In this document: positions 1-12,119 of the stretch, in pieces
How the letters are laid out: every line of letters starts with the position of its first letter
How positions within the stretch are numbered: the first letter of the stretch is position 1
Assembly (NCBI RefSeq): GCF_933775445.1
Contig: NC_065877.1
Coordinates: 32,550,001 to 32,614,000 of the forward strand
Source of the DNA: Argentina anserina
Lineage: Eukaryota; Streptophyta; Magnoliopsida; Rosales; Rosaceae
Direction: 5' to 3'
Length of the DNA: 64,000 nucleotides
The notes under the pieces: model-generated
Database searches by the model: none
What the model was told of the DNA's origin: nothing
What the model saw: the letters and a program-made list of their open reading frames with translations, nothing else
Translations under genes and position numbers: made by a program

Positions 1-66
1 GAAGGTCCCGATGATCAGGGCGATGTAGGAGAGGCGCCTCAGGAACACCTCTGTGTGATGATCCAT
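1..66 (-). CDS. Possible start of an unidentified protein, cut by window edge
   Basis: Reading from an ATG at 66 down to base 1, the frame stays open for 22 codons and runs off the window. The peptide begins MDHHTEVFLRRL and then becomes hydrophobic (SYIALIIGTF), which would suit an N-terminus followed by a membrane segment. The frame is also open upstream to about 133, so the ATG may not be the true start. I do not recognise the family. With so little sequence it may be chance. Confidence 0.2.
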   Translation of the reverse strand, partial: MDHHTEVFLRRLSYIALIIGTF

Positions 67-239
67 CAGAGGATACAAGAAGAAAACAACAAATGCCCAG
101 GTGAATTTCTCCCTCTCTTTGCTCAAACTAAAGCTGCGGTTGTTGCTGTTGATAAGACACGTGGCGGTCATTTACCATTCTTTTACAGATAAGCCCTCTG
201 AGTTTTACGTAATTTCTTCGTCGACGGACATCACATAGA

Positions 240-2329
240 GGTGTTCCCCAATGGCGATCCCTCTGGTCCCACCTCCCCGTTCTCCACTTCCCGTACGACC
301 TCTTCCCGGTCAACGACTCCGTGCCCCTCGCCTTCACCAGCCGCCGCTTCGCCGAGTTCGTCGACCGCGCCCTCATCCTCCGCCCCACCTCTCCCCTCAT
401 CAAAACCGTCCGCCTCTCCTTCATCTTCTACCACCACTACACCTCCCGCGTAGACTCCTGGCTCCGCTGCGCCGTCACGCGCCACCACGCGCGAGAGCTC
501 CACCTCGACTTCTTCGTCGACGGACAGTACTACCGCCTCTCCTTTCTAAGAGACGCGTATGTGGAGCGTCTGAGGCTCACGCGCGTTGATTTCGCCTTAA
601 TGTGCAGTATGGCCACAACGTGCGTAGGCACTACGGTTTGTGGAGTAAGGCCGTCAAGCTGCTTGTATCGGCGCCAAATGTGAAGCGTCTTAATGTGCAG
701 AATTGGTGGTTCAAGGTAATTTTTTGTAAGTTGGGATTATTACTCAAATTTGGGATGTATGGTGCAATGTGTATTTGTTCTTCATACGTAGGGAGTCTAG
801 CGGTGAAATAATGAAATTGAAAGAATTGAAAGAGAGTATAATGTAATAGTAACAAGGGTGTGTTTTTTTTTTGGCTTGTAATTAAATATTGGAATAGAAA
901 GAGAAATGGCAAGAGTATTAAGTCCTTCAACTCTGCTCATTATTGCATACTTTGAGGATGGAAATGATTCTTGATTACTATTCATAAACAATCATGAATT
1001 GAAAGCTGTTGCTGGGGGTCTGGAGAGTAGAGAAAAACAGCCTTGTTGTGTGTGGACTCTAGTACTCTAATAAGCCTGTCTCTGACAAGAGTTGGGTCGC
1101 TTCATTGCTATAAACCTTCTGGATGATATGACTTGTGTGTGTGCGCGCCCGTGTCATTTTTGAAAAGGACTCTAGTATGATTCTACTGCTTATCACGTCC
1201 ACTGTGTGTCATATATCTTTCCGTATCTGACATAGTGCTGATAGATTTATTTCTGGAGACAACAATATGTCTAAAAGTACCATTAGATTGTAGTATGTTA
1301 CTGCCTTATTACTTTTATTACAATGTAGTGAAATTATGTTTTAGTTCTCATTCAGAATGGTTGTTTAAGATTTTGTATGTAAAGGACAGTGTATGAAGAA
1401 TTCTGTCTATACGTCATTGCATTATAACATGGCAATCAAAGATTGTTACTTTGTTAGTCTATACTAAAAGCCAATCACTACACATTGAACTAGGGGATAT
1501 TTCAAATCTGATTCCACTTTTTTGGCTTCTTCTAGATTTAAATGGCTTTACTAAGATTAACCTTTTGACTTGAATCATCTTAATTTTTAGTAACTTTATT
1601 AATTTTAATTGGCTTTAAAATGGTTATTTCCTCATGCCTGGAGCTGCAGGTATTAAAGAACCTTACTCCCAAAATTTCTGTGAATTACTATCTCAACCTA
1701 TTAGCTACGAACAGGGTTGTTTATTGAGTAGAATCTTGACTAACTAGAGAAAGTTTTAATGACATACTATATTACTGAACCTCTTGTAATGTTTTCATTG
1801 TTTGCTTCCTATGCATATGTTCTCAGTTTCATACATCAAAGGATTCTTTCCCAAAAACTTTTATGCTCCACAACGTCATCCTCTTAGAGCTACAGACGGG
1901 GTATACTCAATATGATCTAGTTGGCATGGCTGCTGTACTCGAACTCTGTCCCAATCTTGAGAAGATGATTCTTGATTACCTTTACAAGATAGAAGTTGAT
2001 GTAAGTATCTGTTGCACCAGTCCTGTATGAAGTTATCTATATTGATCCTTATGCTTTTCTTATTTGACCAAACTTTAATCTTATCATTACAGGAGTGTTT
2101 ACCAGAAGAGGTTTCAAATAAACCGGTTAAATTGAACATTCCAAGACTCAAGGAAGTTAAAATGCTGAAATTTTTTGGATCAGAAGATGAAAACAATTTT
2201 GTGACACTGTTGAAAAAGCAAGGAGTTGTCTTGCAGAAGATCACCCTTGGCCGCATCAAAATCAAGGGGGAATATTGGCTCCAATACCCTCCAGTAGTTC
2301 TACGCATGCAGCAAGCCTCACGAGTGTGA
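240..2329 (+). pseudogene. F-box/LRR/FBD gene copy, 5'-truncated and internally deleted
   Basis: This is a relic of the same family as the intact gene at 5269-7488. Exon 1 (about 240-715) starts at the equivalent of residue ~41 of the intact protein (QWRSLWSHLPVLHF...), so the F-box is missing. After the motif VERLRLTRVDF about 120 residues of leucine-rich repeats are deleted, and the frame changes before the conserved exon end (APNVKRLNVQNWW then a GT donor at 716). Exon 2 (1827-2000, 174 bp) and exon 3 (2093-2329) are intact with good splice sites. They encode the FBD C-terminus (LKEVKMLKFFGSEDENNFV). No single product can be read through exon 1. The three-exon layout and 174-bp second exon match the neighbours, showing a tandem duplication. 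The + strand reading is certain; transcription is unknown. Confidence 0.8.
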
Positions 2330-2616
2330 AGTAGCAGGATCTTCTTCTCCACAATATAGTAGTATTGCATCTGAGTTCTAGATGGGAAATCAGTTATCTT
2401 TTAAAGTGGTATTATATACTTAGCTATCGAGGAGGTTGGTTCTGTCGACTTTGACTACATCTTAGCTGGCATTTCTTAACCTTATGAAAGTTGTACTGAT
2501 CTATTGAGAAATAGGAACCTACAAAATCTACTTTATGCAACAATCACTATTTCTTCTGCATATATGGTTGAGTCCTTATTCCTAAAATTATAGGATATGA
2601 CCTCACCGGGTATATG

Positions 2617-4339
2617 CTACAGCAGATTAGTCGAGGGATCTGCGAACTCATCATCAGCCTTTTCTTTCTCTTGAGGAAGGCACAAGATAGCAAGATGATC
2701 CAAAACACGTCCAGGAAGATTGAGATCAACATGGTACTTGACAAACCAACCAGAGTAGTCCCTCCCCATCACATCAAACTGAGTGATACAATGCTTATAG
2801 ATCTCAATCAAGTATAACCGGCCACCGCATTCTCCAAAGTATATCTGTACCAATACCGGAATCTCAATATGGCCACCGCGGTCTGGCATGGTTTTTTTAT
2901 AACCATGGGAACAGGAAGAGCAGCAACCACGAGCCCCCAACGTTCTTCACCTATGTCTGTTGGAGATGAGAGATCCCACATCTAAGAAGTGACAAAGAAA
3001 ATAAAGCTTATAAGTGAGTGAATAATAACCAATACTACCGAGACCTTTTGTGATTAAAACCCAACACCTGTGAGGTGGCTAAGTTGGGACAATATCGGTA
3101 CAGTTGGTCCACGGGCCACGTTTGTCGCTGTTTAACATGGTATCAGAGCGGGTCCCTCTCCAGTCGCGCCTCCAATCTTTCGTGGGCCCGAGTTGGGTGC
3201 CAATTTGTCATGTCATCGGAGGATTTCCGATTGGATTACCACTAAGTATCGTTGGTTACTGGACCTTAGTTTCTTTCATCCCAGTATGTGGGATGTTAAT
3301 CTGTCACGTGCAGACCTAAAAATTAGGTTGCACGTGAGTGGGCGTGTTGGAGAGGAGAGATCCCACATCTAAGAAGTGACAAAGAAAATAAAGCTTATAA
3401 GTGGGTGGATAATAACCAATTGTACCGAGGCCTTTTGTGATTAAAACCCAACACCTGTGAGGTGGCTAAGTTGGGACAATATCAGTACAGTTGGTCCACG
3501 GGCCACGCTTGTCGCTGTTTAACAATGCCAAAGTAGTGCAACACATCAGATTCTTCTCTAATGAAGCTACGAGCTAGAGTACAAATTCTAAGTCATGTTC
3601 CTCTTCCAGTTCTGTTTCTTATCCAATGAACTACACCGTTGCAGTATACGAGCCTTGGCTACTCGTCAGATCAAAGGGGAAGTGTACAAATCTCTCAGTT
3701 TCAGGGTTGATATGGCTGTCATCAGGTTGTTGGAAAAAAAAATGTATATCACCAGCATGTTTCCACTGTCAAGTCTCAGACGAATACATATGTATTTTTC
3801 GACCTATCACTGAGGATTTGTCATCGAGCGCAGTCACACAGACCAACCTGTAATGAGGAGATTTGGAAGGTTCAAAAGCCAAAGCAATACGCTGTCAAGT
3901 GTCAACCGCCACACCACACGATGCCTTGGGAGGAGTAAGTCTCTTGTATTCGTTAACAACAAATACGAAACGATGCGCCGTTCTAAGGCAGAGATAAAGG
4001 CCATTGCAGGACTGGATGATCTATAACCAAGAGCCGTCTCCAAAGGAATCGTTAATATCTTTGAAGGGATTCCAATCAGATGGGATTTCACGGTGATCGT
4101 AGAGAAGGATGTTTTTGAAGAACGTGTTATTAATTGGTATAGCGGGTGAAGAAAGCCGACATCATATTGGGGTATATGAGGGTGTGTAGGCTGGAGATGA
4201 GAGAGTCCCAATGCTTCGAGACGCACTTGAATCGAGCAAGAAATAGTAATGGCACTAATCCAAAGATCTTCGTCAGCAGATCTTCGATATTGCCTACAGC
4301 TACTGTTGAGGAAACTTGCAAAGCTTCTCTTTCCGCCAT
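2617..4339 (-). pseudogene. F-box protein relic (F-box associated type), split by a TRIM
   Basis: Read on the minus strand, an ATG at 4339 starts a peptide with an F-box (NIEDLLTKIFGLVPLLFLAR, then CVSKHWDSLI). The next 700 bases keep family motifs of F-box associated proteins only in shifting frames with stops: an SCNGLYLC segment near 4000, IALAFEPSKSPHYRLVCV near 3880, and a degenerate SSET...WKHAGDI segment near 3760. After the inserted element at 2958-3524 the C-terminal part resumes (GGRLYLIEIYKHC, then RDYSGWFVKYHVDL) and stops at 2617. An intact relative would be an SCF adaptor of roughly 350-400 residues. It differs from the FBD type seen on the + strand. Several frameshifts and stops make it a clear pseudogene. 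Confidence 0.75.
2958..3524 (+). mobile_element. TRIM (terminal-repeat retrotransposon in miniature)
   Basis: Two nearly identical 180-bp direct repeats (2958-3137 and 3345-3524) begin TGTTGGAG and end TTTAACA. TGGTATCAGAGC, the usual primer-binding site matching initiator Met-tRNA, follows the first repeat directly (3138-3149). The 207-bp interior has no coding capacity beyond chance. The flanking 5-mers are ATGTC (2953-2957) and ATGCC (3525-3529), a target-site duplication with one change. Total length is 567 bp, typical of TRIMs, which depend on other elements for movement. It is inserted in the F-box relic, so that gene was a target before or during its decay. Confidence 0.85.
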
Positions 4340-5268
4340 CGAGTTAGGGTTTCGATACCAAGCTTTTTGAAGACGTTTCTGTTAAGCGCACTTTCTGAGA
4401 GTTCAGAGGATTTTTTTTGTAGACGGCGGCGTCTGATTCTTTAACGTAACAGTGGTGAATGTAATTTGATTGAAGGTAATTTTTTCTTGTTCACATTCTC
4501 CATTATTAGAAATCATCGATTGAAAACAGTAACATTGTTATTCAGATGAACCCAACCCAATCTACATCGCCTTCGCCCTTAATAGATATGGATGTAGGAG
4601 GGTATGCATCACCGGTCGTCGGGTAACACATCACCATCTTCCATTTAATTCTCCCTCTTGGCTTGTTTTCTCATAAACCTAACACCACATAGTGAACAAC
4701 AACGGCAATACGAAGCCTGCACTACAAATACACCGTAATATTTGGCCAGAATCCTAAAACCCAATTGGAATTGTCGCCATCTCTATCCTCAAATCCTCTT
4801 TCTACATCACAGAGGTGTTCACAACGCCGAGAGGAAGACATTGATGCTGGCCTGACGTTCAATCAAGAAAATAAAGTGGAGGTGATGAGAGCAAGGTCGC
4901 CATTGCCACAGAGCTGATCGAGCTCAGTCTGGGCTTGGATTCTAATGTTCTATGCGTCTCAAACTGACGAATTCACACGTATAGTGCAGGGAGATTACAT
5001 ACTTAACCGCCTCCACTTCCACAACTTACTCCTTTTTTTTTCTAACGTCTAAGAGATAATTGTCGTCTCTACTATTTTCCAAACAGACCTAGGTCTTACC
5101 AGAACTTGTCCTTTTTGAAACCAAGGCTTAGTATATATATACTAGTCATTGGGCTGGTCGATTTGGGTAAAAACAAAAATATAGGGACTTGAGTGCAAAT
5201 AAGTATAAGTATAGCTTCTAAAATGCCCAACCGCGACTGCTTTCCTCAGTTTCAGACTCGATTTCATA
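4340..5268. other. Intergenic; promoter region of the 5269 F-box gene
   Basis: I see no credible gene here. The divergent arrangement means this stretch once held both the promoter of the minus-strand F-box relic and that of the plus-strand gene. The right end carries a TATA-like run. Nothing else is recognisable. Confidence 0.5.
5131..5141 (+). promoter_or_regulatory. Candidate TATA box of the 5269 F-box gene
   Basis: GTATATATATA lies about 130 bp upstream of the ATG, a plausible distance for a plant TATA element with a roughly 100-nt leader. It is assigned by position and sequence only. Confidence 0.35.
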
Positions 5269-7488
5269 ATGGCCGAACCGACGAGCACTTTAACCCCAAC
5301 CGCCGCCGATCGAACCCTAACCGACCTCCCTGTTGACGTCATCATCCACATCCTCTCCTTCCTCCCAACCTTTCTCGCCGTCCAGACCTCCCTCATTTCC
5401 CGCCAATTTCGATCCCTCTGGTCACGCGTTCCCGCCCTCCACTTCTCCTACGACCACTTCCCCTCCGCTGTGCCCGACCCGGCCCCAGGCTCCGACCCGA
5501 CCCGCCTCTTCGCCAACTCCGTCGACCGCGCTCTCCTCCTCCGCTCCCCCTCCCCCATCCAGACCTTCCGCCTCTCCTTCATCTACCACCGCCGCCACAC
5601 CTCCCGCCTCGACTCCTGGCTCCGCTCCGCCGTCACGCGCCTCCACGCGCGCGAGCTCCACCTCGACCTCTACATCAACAGGCACTACCACAACAACCAC
5701 GACGACGACGACGACGACCGGATGTACGACTTCCCTCTCGCCGTGCTGAGGAGCTCGCGCGTGGAGGTCCTGAGCCTCACGCGCTGCGACCTCCGCCTGC
5801 CGAAGGACATGTCGGCCTTGAACCTCGTCGCGATCAGGACCGCTTATCTGGACCAGATTGAATTGACGGACGAGATGGTTAGGGACTTCATCTTGGGGTG
5901 CCCGAATCTAACGGACCTGGAGATTCAAAACTGTTATGGACATGAGGATTTGAAGATACGAAGCGAAAAGCTTAAGAGGCTGACGCTTGGCTACTTTTAC
6001 GATATGGATGAGAGGAACACGGTGGAGATTGATTGCTGTAATCTCTTGTTTTTGGAATTTGACTGCTGTGATTTTTCTCAGTTTTCACTCAAGAATGCGG
6101 CGAGCTTGGTTGAGTTTCATCTAGCGATTGTTCATATGGACAAGTACTTCCATTTGTGGAGTAAGGTTGTGAAGCTTCTGGAGAAAGCGCCCAATGTGAA
6201 GCACCTTAATGTGGAGAATTGGTGGCTCAAGGTAAGTTTTTTACTGCTTTGTGATTAAATGCTTATTGCTGTCGGCTATATACATTCTTCAATTGTGTTA
6301 AAATGTAGCAATGTGGTTTGCTAATTAGTGTTAGAGTGTGTGATAGTTACTGTCTTAGCTACCTCAGCAGTTATAAGCTCAAAAGTTAGAATATTAGTCA
6401 GCTTTGTTAGTATGTACCAGCTCGAAATGACTTTAGAACATCGCTAGTTGTGCTAAATTGCTGATGAGTCTGATAGGAGAAATGGTAAAACAAAAGTAGC
6501 CATGGATGACCAGTCATAGGGTAATCTTGGAGTTTGGATTGTTGTTATCCTACTTTTGAGTAGATAGGCTAGAGTCTTTGCTACTTGTGCTGATAAGTCT
6601 GATAGGAATTAAGGTGAAACAAAATGCCTCGTGGATGACCGGTTGTAGGGTAATCTATGAGTTTGCGATGTTGTTATACTCCTTTGAGGAAACTGGTTAA
6701 GTTTGCTCAATGTGAATTGGAACAGTGAAACAGCTTCAACATCTTGATGAAGTGCCAATTGGATAACAAATCTTGCAGCTGTCGCAGGTTGTAATTATCT
6801 TGATTGGTGCTGGTTTGGAACAACTAGAGGGTTTTTCATGTTTACATTTCAAGCTCAATCTGTTTGCTGTTGTGCGACCTCTGATTTCTGATGGCAATAT
6901 TTTTAGTGAATTTCTTGTAAAATTATGATGATGCTTTATATGTATATATTCTCAGTTTATGATATCAAAGGATTGTTTCCCTGAAAACTTCAAGCTCCAG
7001 AATGTAAGGCTCTTAGAGTTACGAACAGAGTATACTCAATATGATCTTATTGGGATGGTGGCACTGCTTCAACTTTGTCCCAATCTCGAGACAATGGTTC
7101 TTGATCACCTTCACAAGTTAGATGACGATGTGAGCTCTATGGCATACACAATTACAATAATTCTAGCTGAATCTATATGACAAATGCTGGTTGTTCTTAT
7201 TCTTGTTGTGGAGCTTCAATCTAACTCTGATCTTCTCTTTTCCAGCCGAGATTACCAGCCGAGATCCTAAATTGTCCACTTCCATTGAACATCCCCAGTC
7301 TCAAGCATGTTAAGCTGCTAACATATGCTGGAACAGAAGATGAACAAAACTTTGTGACTATGTTAAAAAGGCAAGGAGCTGCCTTACAGAAGATTACACT
7401 TTTTCCCATCAAAACTGATGAGGACTCATGTCAGGAACTTCCTCCCATAGTTCTACGTCGAAAGCCTCGAGATTGTGAAGCTACATGA
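5269..7488 (+). CDS. F-box/LRR-repeat protein with FBD domain (intact)
   Basis: Predicted SCF E3 ubiquitin ligase adaptor: the F-box should bind a SKP1-like protein and the leucine-rich part the substrate. Three exons are supported by splice sites and open frames: 5269-6231 (donor GGTAAG), 6956-7129 and 7246-7488, all joined at codon boundaries, giving 459 residues. The F-box lies at about residues 20-60 (DLPVDVIIHILSFLP, then SRQFRSLWSRVP). Irregular leucine-rich repeats follow (for example CPNLTDLEIQNC), and the last exon carries the FBD motif (LKHVKLLTYAGTEDEQNFV). An acidic run (NNHDDDDDDR) sits near residue 145. The ATG at 5269 is chosen because it leads directly into the F-box after a short Ala/Thr-rich leader. 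It is the only copy of the three-gene tandem that keeps F-box, LRR and FBD. Substrate unknown. Confidence 0.88.
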
Positions 7489-7632
7489 TCATCTTCTCCA
7501 TAAAGATTGAAGTTTATAGGCTCTGAAATCACTTTATATGCTTTACATGTACGTACGTTAATTTGGTATGTACGTTGGTTTGATTACTGGTTTCTAATGG
7601 AACCTTAATAAACTGCATATATATGATCACAG

Positions 7633-8034
7633 TTTCTGACATCAAAGAAGCTCAACAATCTCAAGCATTTTAGAGCTACGGACCGGTTATACCCGATATG
7701 ATATGATTGGCATGGCTGCACTGCTTGAACTTTGTACCAATCTCCGGACAATGGTTCTCAATTACGTTGAGAAGATGAAAGCTGATGTGAGTACCCTTAT
7801 ATAATGTATGTTTAACGTTCATTCGGAAATGCAGCAATTCTTAAACTTTGATATGCTGATATGTAGGAGAAATATTTACAAGAGGGGTTCTTAAATGAAC
7901 CAGCTGAGTTCAACATGCCAAAGCTGAAGAAAGTTACGATGATAGCATTTACAGGAACAAAAGCTCAACTTAATTTTGTGACTATCTTGAAGACGCAAGG
8001 GGTAAAGATTGAACTTGTGTCTGTCAATTTGTGA
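7633..8034 (+). pseudogene. Duplicated, decayed terminal exon pair of the F-box/FBD gene
   Basis: Immediately downstream of the intact gene is a second copy of its last two exons, each with splice signals. Exon 2' is 7633-7786 (154 bp against 174 in the parent), missing 20 bp near its start. This shifts the frame before the conserved LELRTGYTRYDMIGMAALLEL segment. Exon 3' is 7867-8034 and encodes a recognisable FBD piece (MPKLKKVTMIAFTGTKAQLNFV) ending in TGA. No first exon precedes it, so it is either a dead partial duplication or an unused alternative 3' end. Confidence 0.75.
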
Positions 8035-8770
8035 GTTGATAAATCAATCCCGGCCCCCGGAGTGGCATTTACAGATCCTCCAGAAATAAAATTTCTCCCA
8101 TGAGCTTCTCCCGGAAATTAAATTTGCACACAGTTTCAACCGCAAATCGATGTGTTTAGGATGTGTATGCAATTTCATTTTTTGGGTTTGTTGTTCATTA
8201 CAATTGGCATAGTTTTTCACCTTTATTGTTTGGGAAAGAACACTTCCCTGTTCAAATTAACCCTTGGAAGCTAACTTAAAAAAACCCGAATTAACCTGAT
8301 TTAATTATCATCTACCTTCGCAAGCTTCTTTAGGGAATGTATGAATATTGTTGCGACTTTAAAAAAAATCTGCTTCTGTTGTGTGATTAATGAATCTGCT
8401 CTAAAATAAAACAGTTTTTTGTTTTCGTATTTGTTAAATATTTACTTAAAAAATTGTTGTCATGTCATAAAATACCATTTTCAGTGTTTTTATGACAGTA
8501 ACTTCTAAGAGAAGTTGTCATGTCAAATTTCAATGTTGTATTATTTTACCAATATCTTTTCACAGTTCATGTGTGCATGTTAAATATCGAAGATATATAC
8601 AACATTTGTCCTAAAGAAATGTGTTTGAAGAAGATGCAGTGTAACTAGGACTAAGCAGACATACACACTGCTACATCAGTGCATCACATAGCGGATGATA
8701 AAATATGTTTTTTATGTGATGAAGAGCCTTGAGAAAAAGGTCATACTTTAGCCACTAAGATCATCAAAAA
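8035..8770. other. Intergenic, no recognisable feature
   Basis: AT-rich sequence between the duplicated exon pair and the next F-box copy. It has no coding, RNA or transposon signal that I can support. The junction near 8770 is where homology to exon 1 of the F-box family abruptly starts (peptide ILRPHHPS in the + frame), so a truncation breakpoint lies here. Confidence 0.4.
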
Positions 8771-9040
8771 ATTCTCCGGCCCCACCACCCCTCCATCGAC
8801 CTCTTCTCCCTCTCCTTCATCTACCATCACCGCTTCGGCTTCCACGTCGACTCCTGGGTCCGCTCCGCCGTCACTCTCCTCCGCGCGCGTGAGCTCCACC
8901 TCGACTTCTTCATCCACCGCGACTACCACCAGACCGACGAGACCTTCCACCACAAGTACGACTTCCCCTTCGCCACCCTCCGCAACGGCGACCTCGCCCT
9001 CCTCAGGCTCACGCGCGTCGACCTCACGCTCCCGGCCAGC

Positions 9041-11158
9041 ATGGCCTCCATGGGGCTCGTCTCGCTGAGCTCAATGTACCTCGATGAGGTCTATCTGACG
9101 GACCAGAACGTGTGTGATTTGATCTCGGGGTGTCCGAATCTTGAAGAATTGGAGCTCCAAAACTGTTGGGGGATGGTGAAGCTGAAGAAGCTTGTGCTTG
9201 GTTACATTTACGACATGGAATCGTGCAACACGATTGAGATTGATTGCCCCAGTTTGTGTTCCGTAAGGTTTGATAACTCTAGTTTCATCAAGTTTGTGCT
9301 TAACTATGCGCCGGCATTGGTGGAGTTTAGTGTCAGCATTGTGCGAATTTCGAAGGAGGACTATGAGCCGTGGACTAGGATTGTGAGGCTGCTGGAGCAA
9401 GCTCCTTTTGTGAAGCAGCTTCGTTTGCAAAATTGGTGGTGTAAGGTAACCACTTTTGGTCTTCTGCTTTGTGATCGATTACTATTGTTTATGTTTCAGT
9501 TTTGGTTAATGCTTGATTGTTCTTTGTGTGTGATTCATATATAGAATATATTGCAATGTGGTTCCTACTCTGCTTATATGCAATGTTATTCGTATATTGG
9601 CGCAATTCTTGTGTTATATAAACTTGGAGGTGTAGCTTTGTAAAGGCTAAGCTGTTTTTTTTTTGTTATTGACTTTTGGAGACCAAAGAGAGCTGGAAAG
9701 GGTCCAGGCATTAGAACTAGAAAGAGGAAATTTGTGATTTGGTAGTGAAGAAAGAAACATTGTTTGCTTTGCAGACTCTAATATGCTCTTCAGTCTTCAC
9801 TAATCAGAGTATGGTCAAAATTTTCTGTGATTTACATAAAGATAGGTTTTAAATTGTAAGAATTAAATTACTGAACTTTTAGCTTTATAGACTACTGGAA
9901 CCGGAAGAAATATTGAAGGGATCCTCTAAATTTGTGTAAATGGGTTCGTCTTGATCTTGTTGAGAATAAGTGATTGGTGAATTGGTTGGTAAGGAAAGCG
10001 GTTACCTGTAGAGTCTAGCAGTTTATTATGCTCTTTCACAAACCTGATTGGGGACATTTTACTGTACGGCTTGAAGTTGTAGTATATAGTTTAGTCCTTG
10101 GTGGCCATAGGTTTGTTTGTTGGGGAAACAAGAACTTTCTGATTATTGATGGCCATGCAATAAGTTATTTAACTCTGACTACAATTATTGCATACATATG
10201 GCGACATTACTACATATTAATATTTCATATGGCAGTATTTTGAAGGGAATTCAGTTTGGGTTGTTATCCTGATATAGAATTTGCTGAATTTCAAATTATT
10301 AATCATCTAGTTGCCCATACTTTTCATCTGCTAGCCTATAAATGATAGGAAAGTTTCCATCAAAATTTTCAATCTCTTGAATAGTTAGTAACAGGCTCGT
10401 CTTCATGTTATAATCTGAAACAGCTATAGCATTTCATTTTAAGCTGGACCACATAGCCTGTTGGTCCCATGGTATTACTATTCTTAATATTGAACCTCAT
10501 CGTAGTTTGCATTCTTGTTCATTGTGTTTTTATTGGGAGATCAAGTCCCTTCCGCCATAGGGTGGTACATTATCAATCTCCTTTTGCATCAAATGTCTCA
10601 GATCAGTATAATACTATGTAAATCTAGCCTTTTTATAATATTACATAATTGCTGTATTTGCTTGTGTCCTCAGCTTCTTACATCAAAGGATCCTTTTCCC
10701 AAAAGTTTTATGCTTCACAACCTCAACCACTTGAAGCTGCAAACAAGGTATACCCAATGTGATCTGGTTGGCTTGGCAGCACTGCTTGAGCTTTGTCCCA
10801 ATCTGGAGAATATGATGTTAGAATACGTTGATAAGAATGTGGAAGATGTGAGTACATTTATATACAATCATAGCAATTCTAGATTGTACTGTATGATTGT
10901 TCTCTAACTAAAACATGGTCTTCTCATTTCCAGGGTATATTACCTGAAGAGTTCTCAAATAAATTGGATGGATTCCGCATGCCAAGTCTGAAGCAAGTGA
11001 CCATGAAATCATATTCTGGAACTCCAGATGAAGTGAATTTTGTGCATCTTTTGAAAAAGCATGGGGTCGTCCTGGAAAAGATAGTAATCCATCACACCAA
11101 AGTTGGTGAGAAATCATTTTCTCCTGTAGTATTAAATAAAATCCCTTGCAAAGTTTAA
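9041..11158 (+). CDS. LRR-FBD protein lacking the F-box (truncated paralogue, frame open)
   Basis: A third tandem copy of the family. Homology starts near 8771 at the equivalent of residue ~90 of the intact protein; the frame has a stop just before it, so the F-box is gone. From the first in-frame ATG at 9041 the exons 9041-9445, 10674-10847 and 10934-11158 join in phase to give 267 residues, with no stop or frameshift. All donor and acceptor sites are conserved, and exon 2 is again 174 bp. The product keeps leucine-rich repeats (CPNLEELELQNC) and the FBD motif (LKQVTMKSYSGTPDEVNFV). Without an F-box it should not join an SCF complex. It may be a pseudogene or a decoy-like protein. The preserved frame is the reason to list it as coding. 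Confidence 0.55.
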
Positions 11159-12119
11159 GCACTGCAAGATCTTCTTGTACATTGGTTCCGAATAAAATAG
11201 TTGCAATTTTTTTGTTTTATTTTGGACCTGATGAAGTCAGAGGACTTATTATCATGGATAATAATTGTTCTGTTTATATTTGATTTAAATACAGGATTTT
11301 GCATTGTATGCATGCTGTTGTTTTGACCGGGAAGCTGGTCATTCTTTGAAACAGAAACTTCATTCATCTAGTTCTTTATAAAAAAAAAATATATCAACTC
11401 AATCACAAGGCAGAGCAGCTCAAAACCCAGATTGCTCTCATTGCGCAAATATAAAGTGAAGAACATTTTCCAAGGCTGGTCGGCTCTATAAAACCGTCAG
11501 CATGAACAGTTGGTTTAGGATACCTGTTAGATCTGAAGTTAGTTCATCAGATTATTAGAAATAGGATTGAGGAAGTCTTATGCCTCCCATTTTATTCGTG
11601 TGAACCATTTGAGGAGCCTTAACAACCTCGAGGAGTACTGAGCCTAATGTCACGGACCTAGCCATTCGGCTGCCACACTTGGTCCATGCGGCGCTCCATC
11701 CAGAGCATTGCGCTAATGACTTATGGGAATATGGATTTTAAACTTCAAAATATTAGCAAACCCTTTCTCCAGTTGAGTTTGAGAAAAATTTAGAGAAGAA
11801 TTTTCTACTAACTTCTCAGTTAATTCATAAAATAGCAATGACAGGGATTGGGGAAACTTCTTTACAAATAGAAACCCTAGTAGAGTATGTAGTCGTTTTA
11901 TTTTCCTTTTGTTTTCATTAACATTATATTGCTTTTTCAGATTGAAATGATTCAAACTTAGTTCGAAACAAACTGAAACGACGTTCCCGTTCTCACCCCA
12001 CTTGAGATCTTTGAACAATTCAACCCTAACGCAACTAGCTCGAGCATCTCTCTCACCACCAAAGACCACTAAAACAATTCAGGAGATCGATCGAGAAACG
12101 CAAATTTCACCATTCATCA
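11159..12119. other. Intergenic; promoter and leader of the 12120 gene
   Basis: No gene is supported in this stretch. The last 100 bases lead into the ATG at 12120 without an intron signal and are likely 5' leader. The 118-codon minus-strand frame at 11713-12069 has no recognisable domain and is treated as chance. Confidence 0.4.

Noticed and set aside
231..589. Overlapping Pro/Ser/Arg-rich frames on both strands at the start of the window
   Set aside because: They are shadows of the GC-rich first exon of the F-box pseudogene. The frame with family similarity is the one starting QWRSLWSHLP.
5333..5749. Ser/Thr/Pro-rich + frame and Val-rich - frame
   Set aside because: Both overlap exon 1 of the intact F-box/FBD gene in other frames and reflect its codon bias only.
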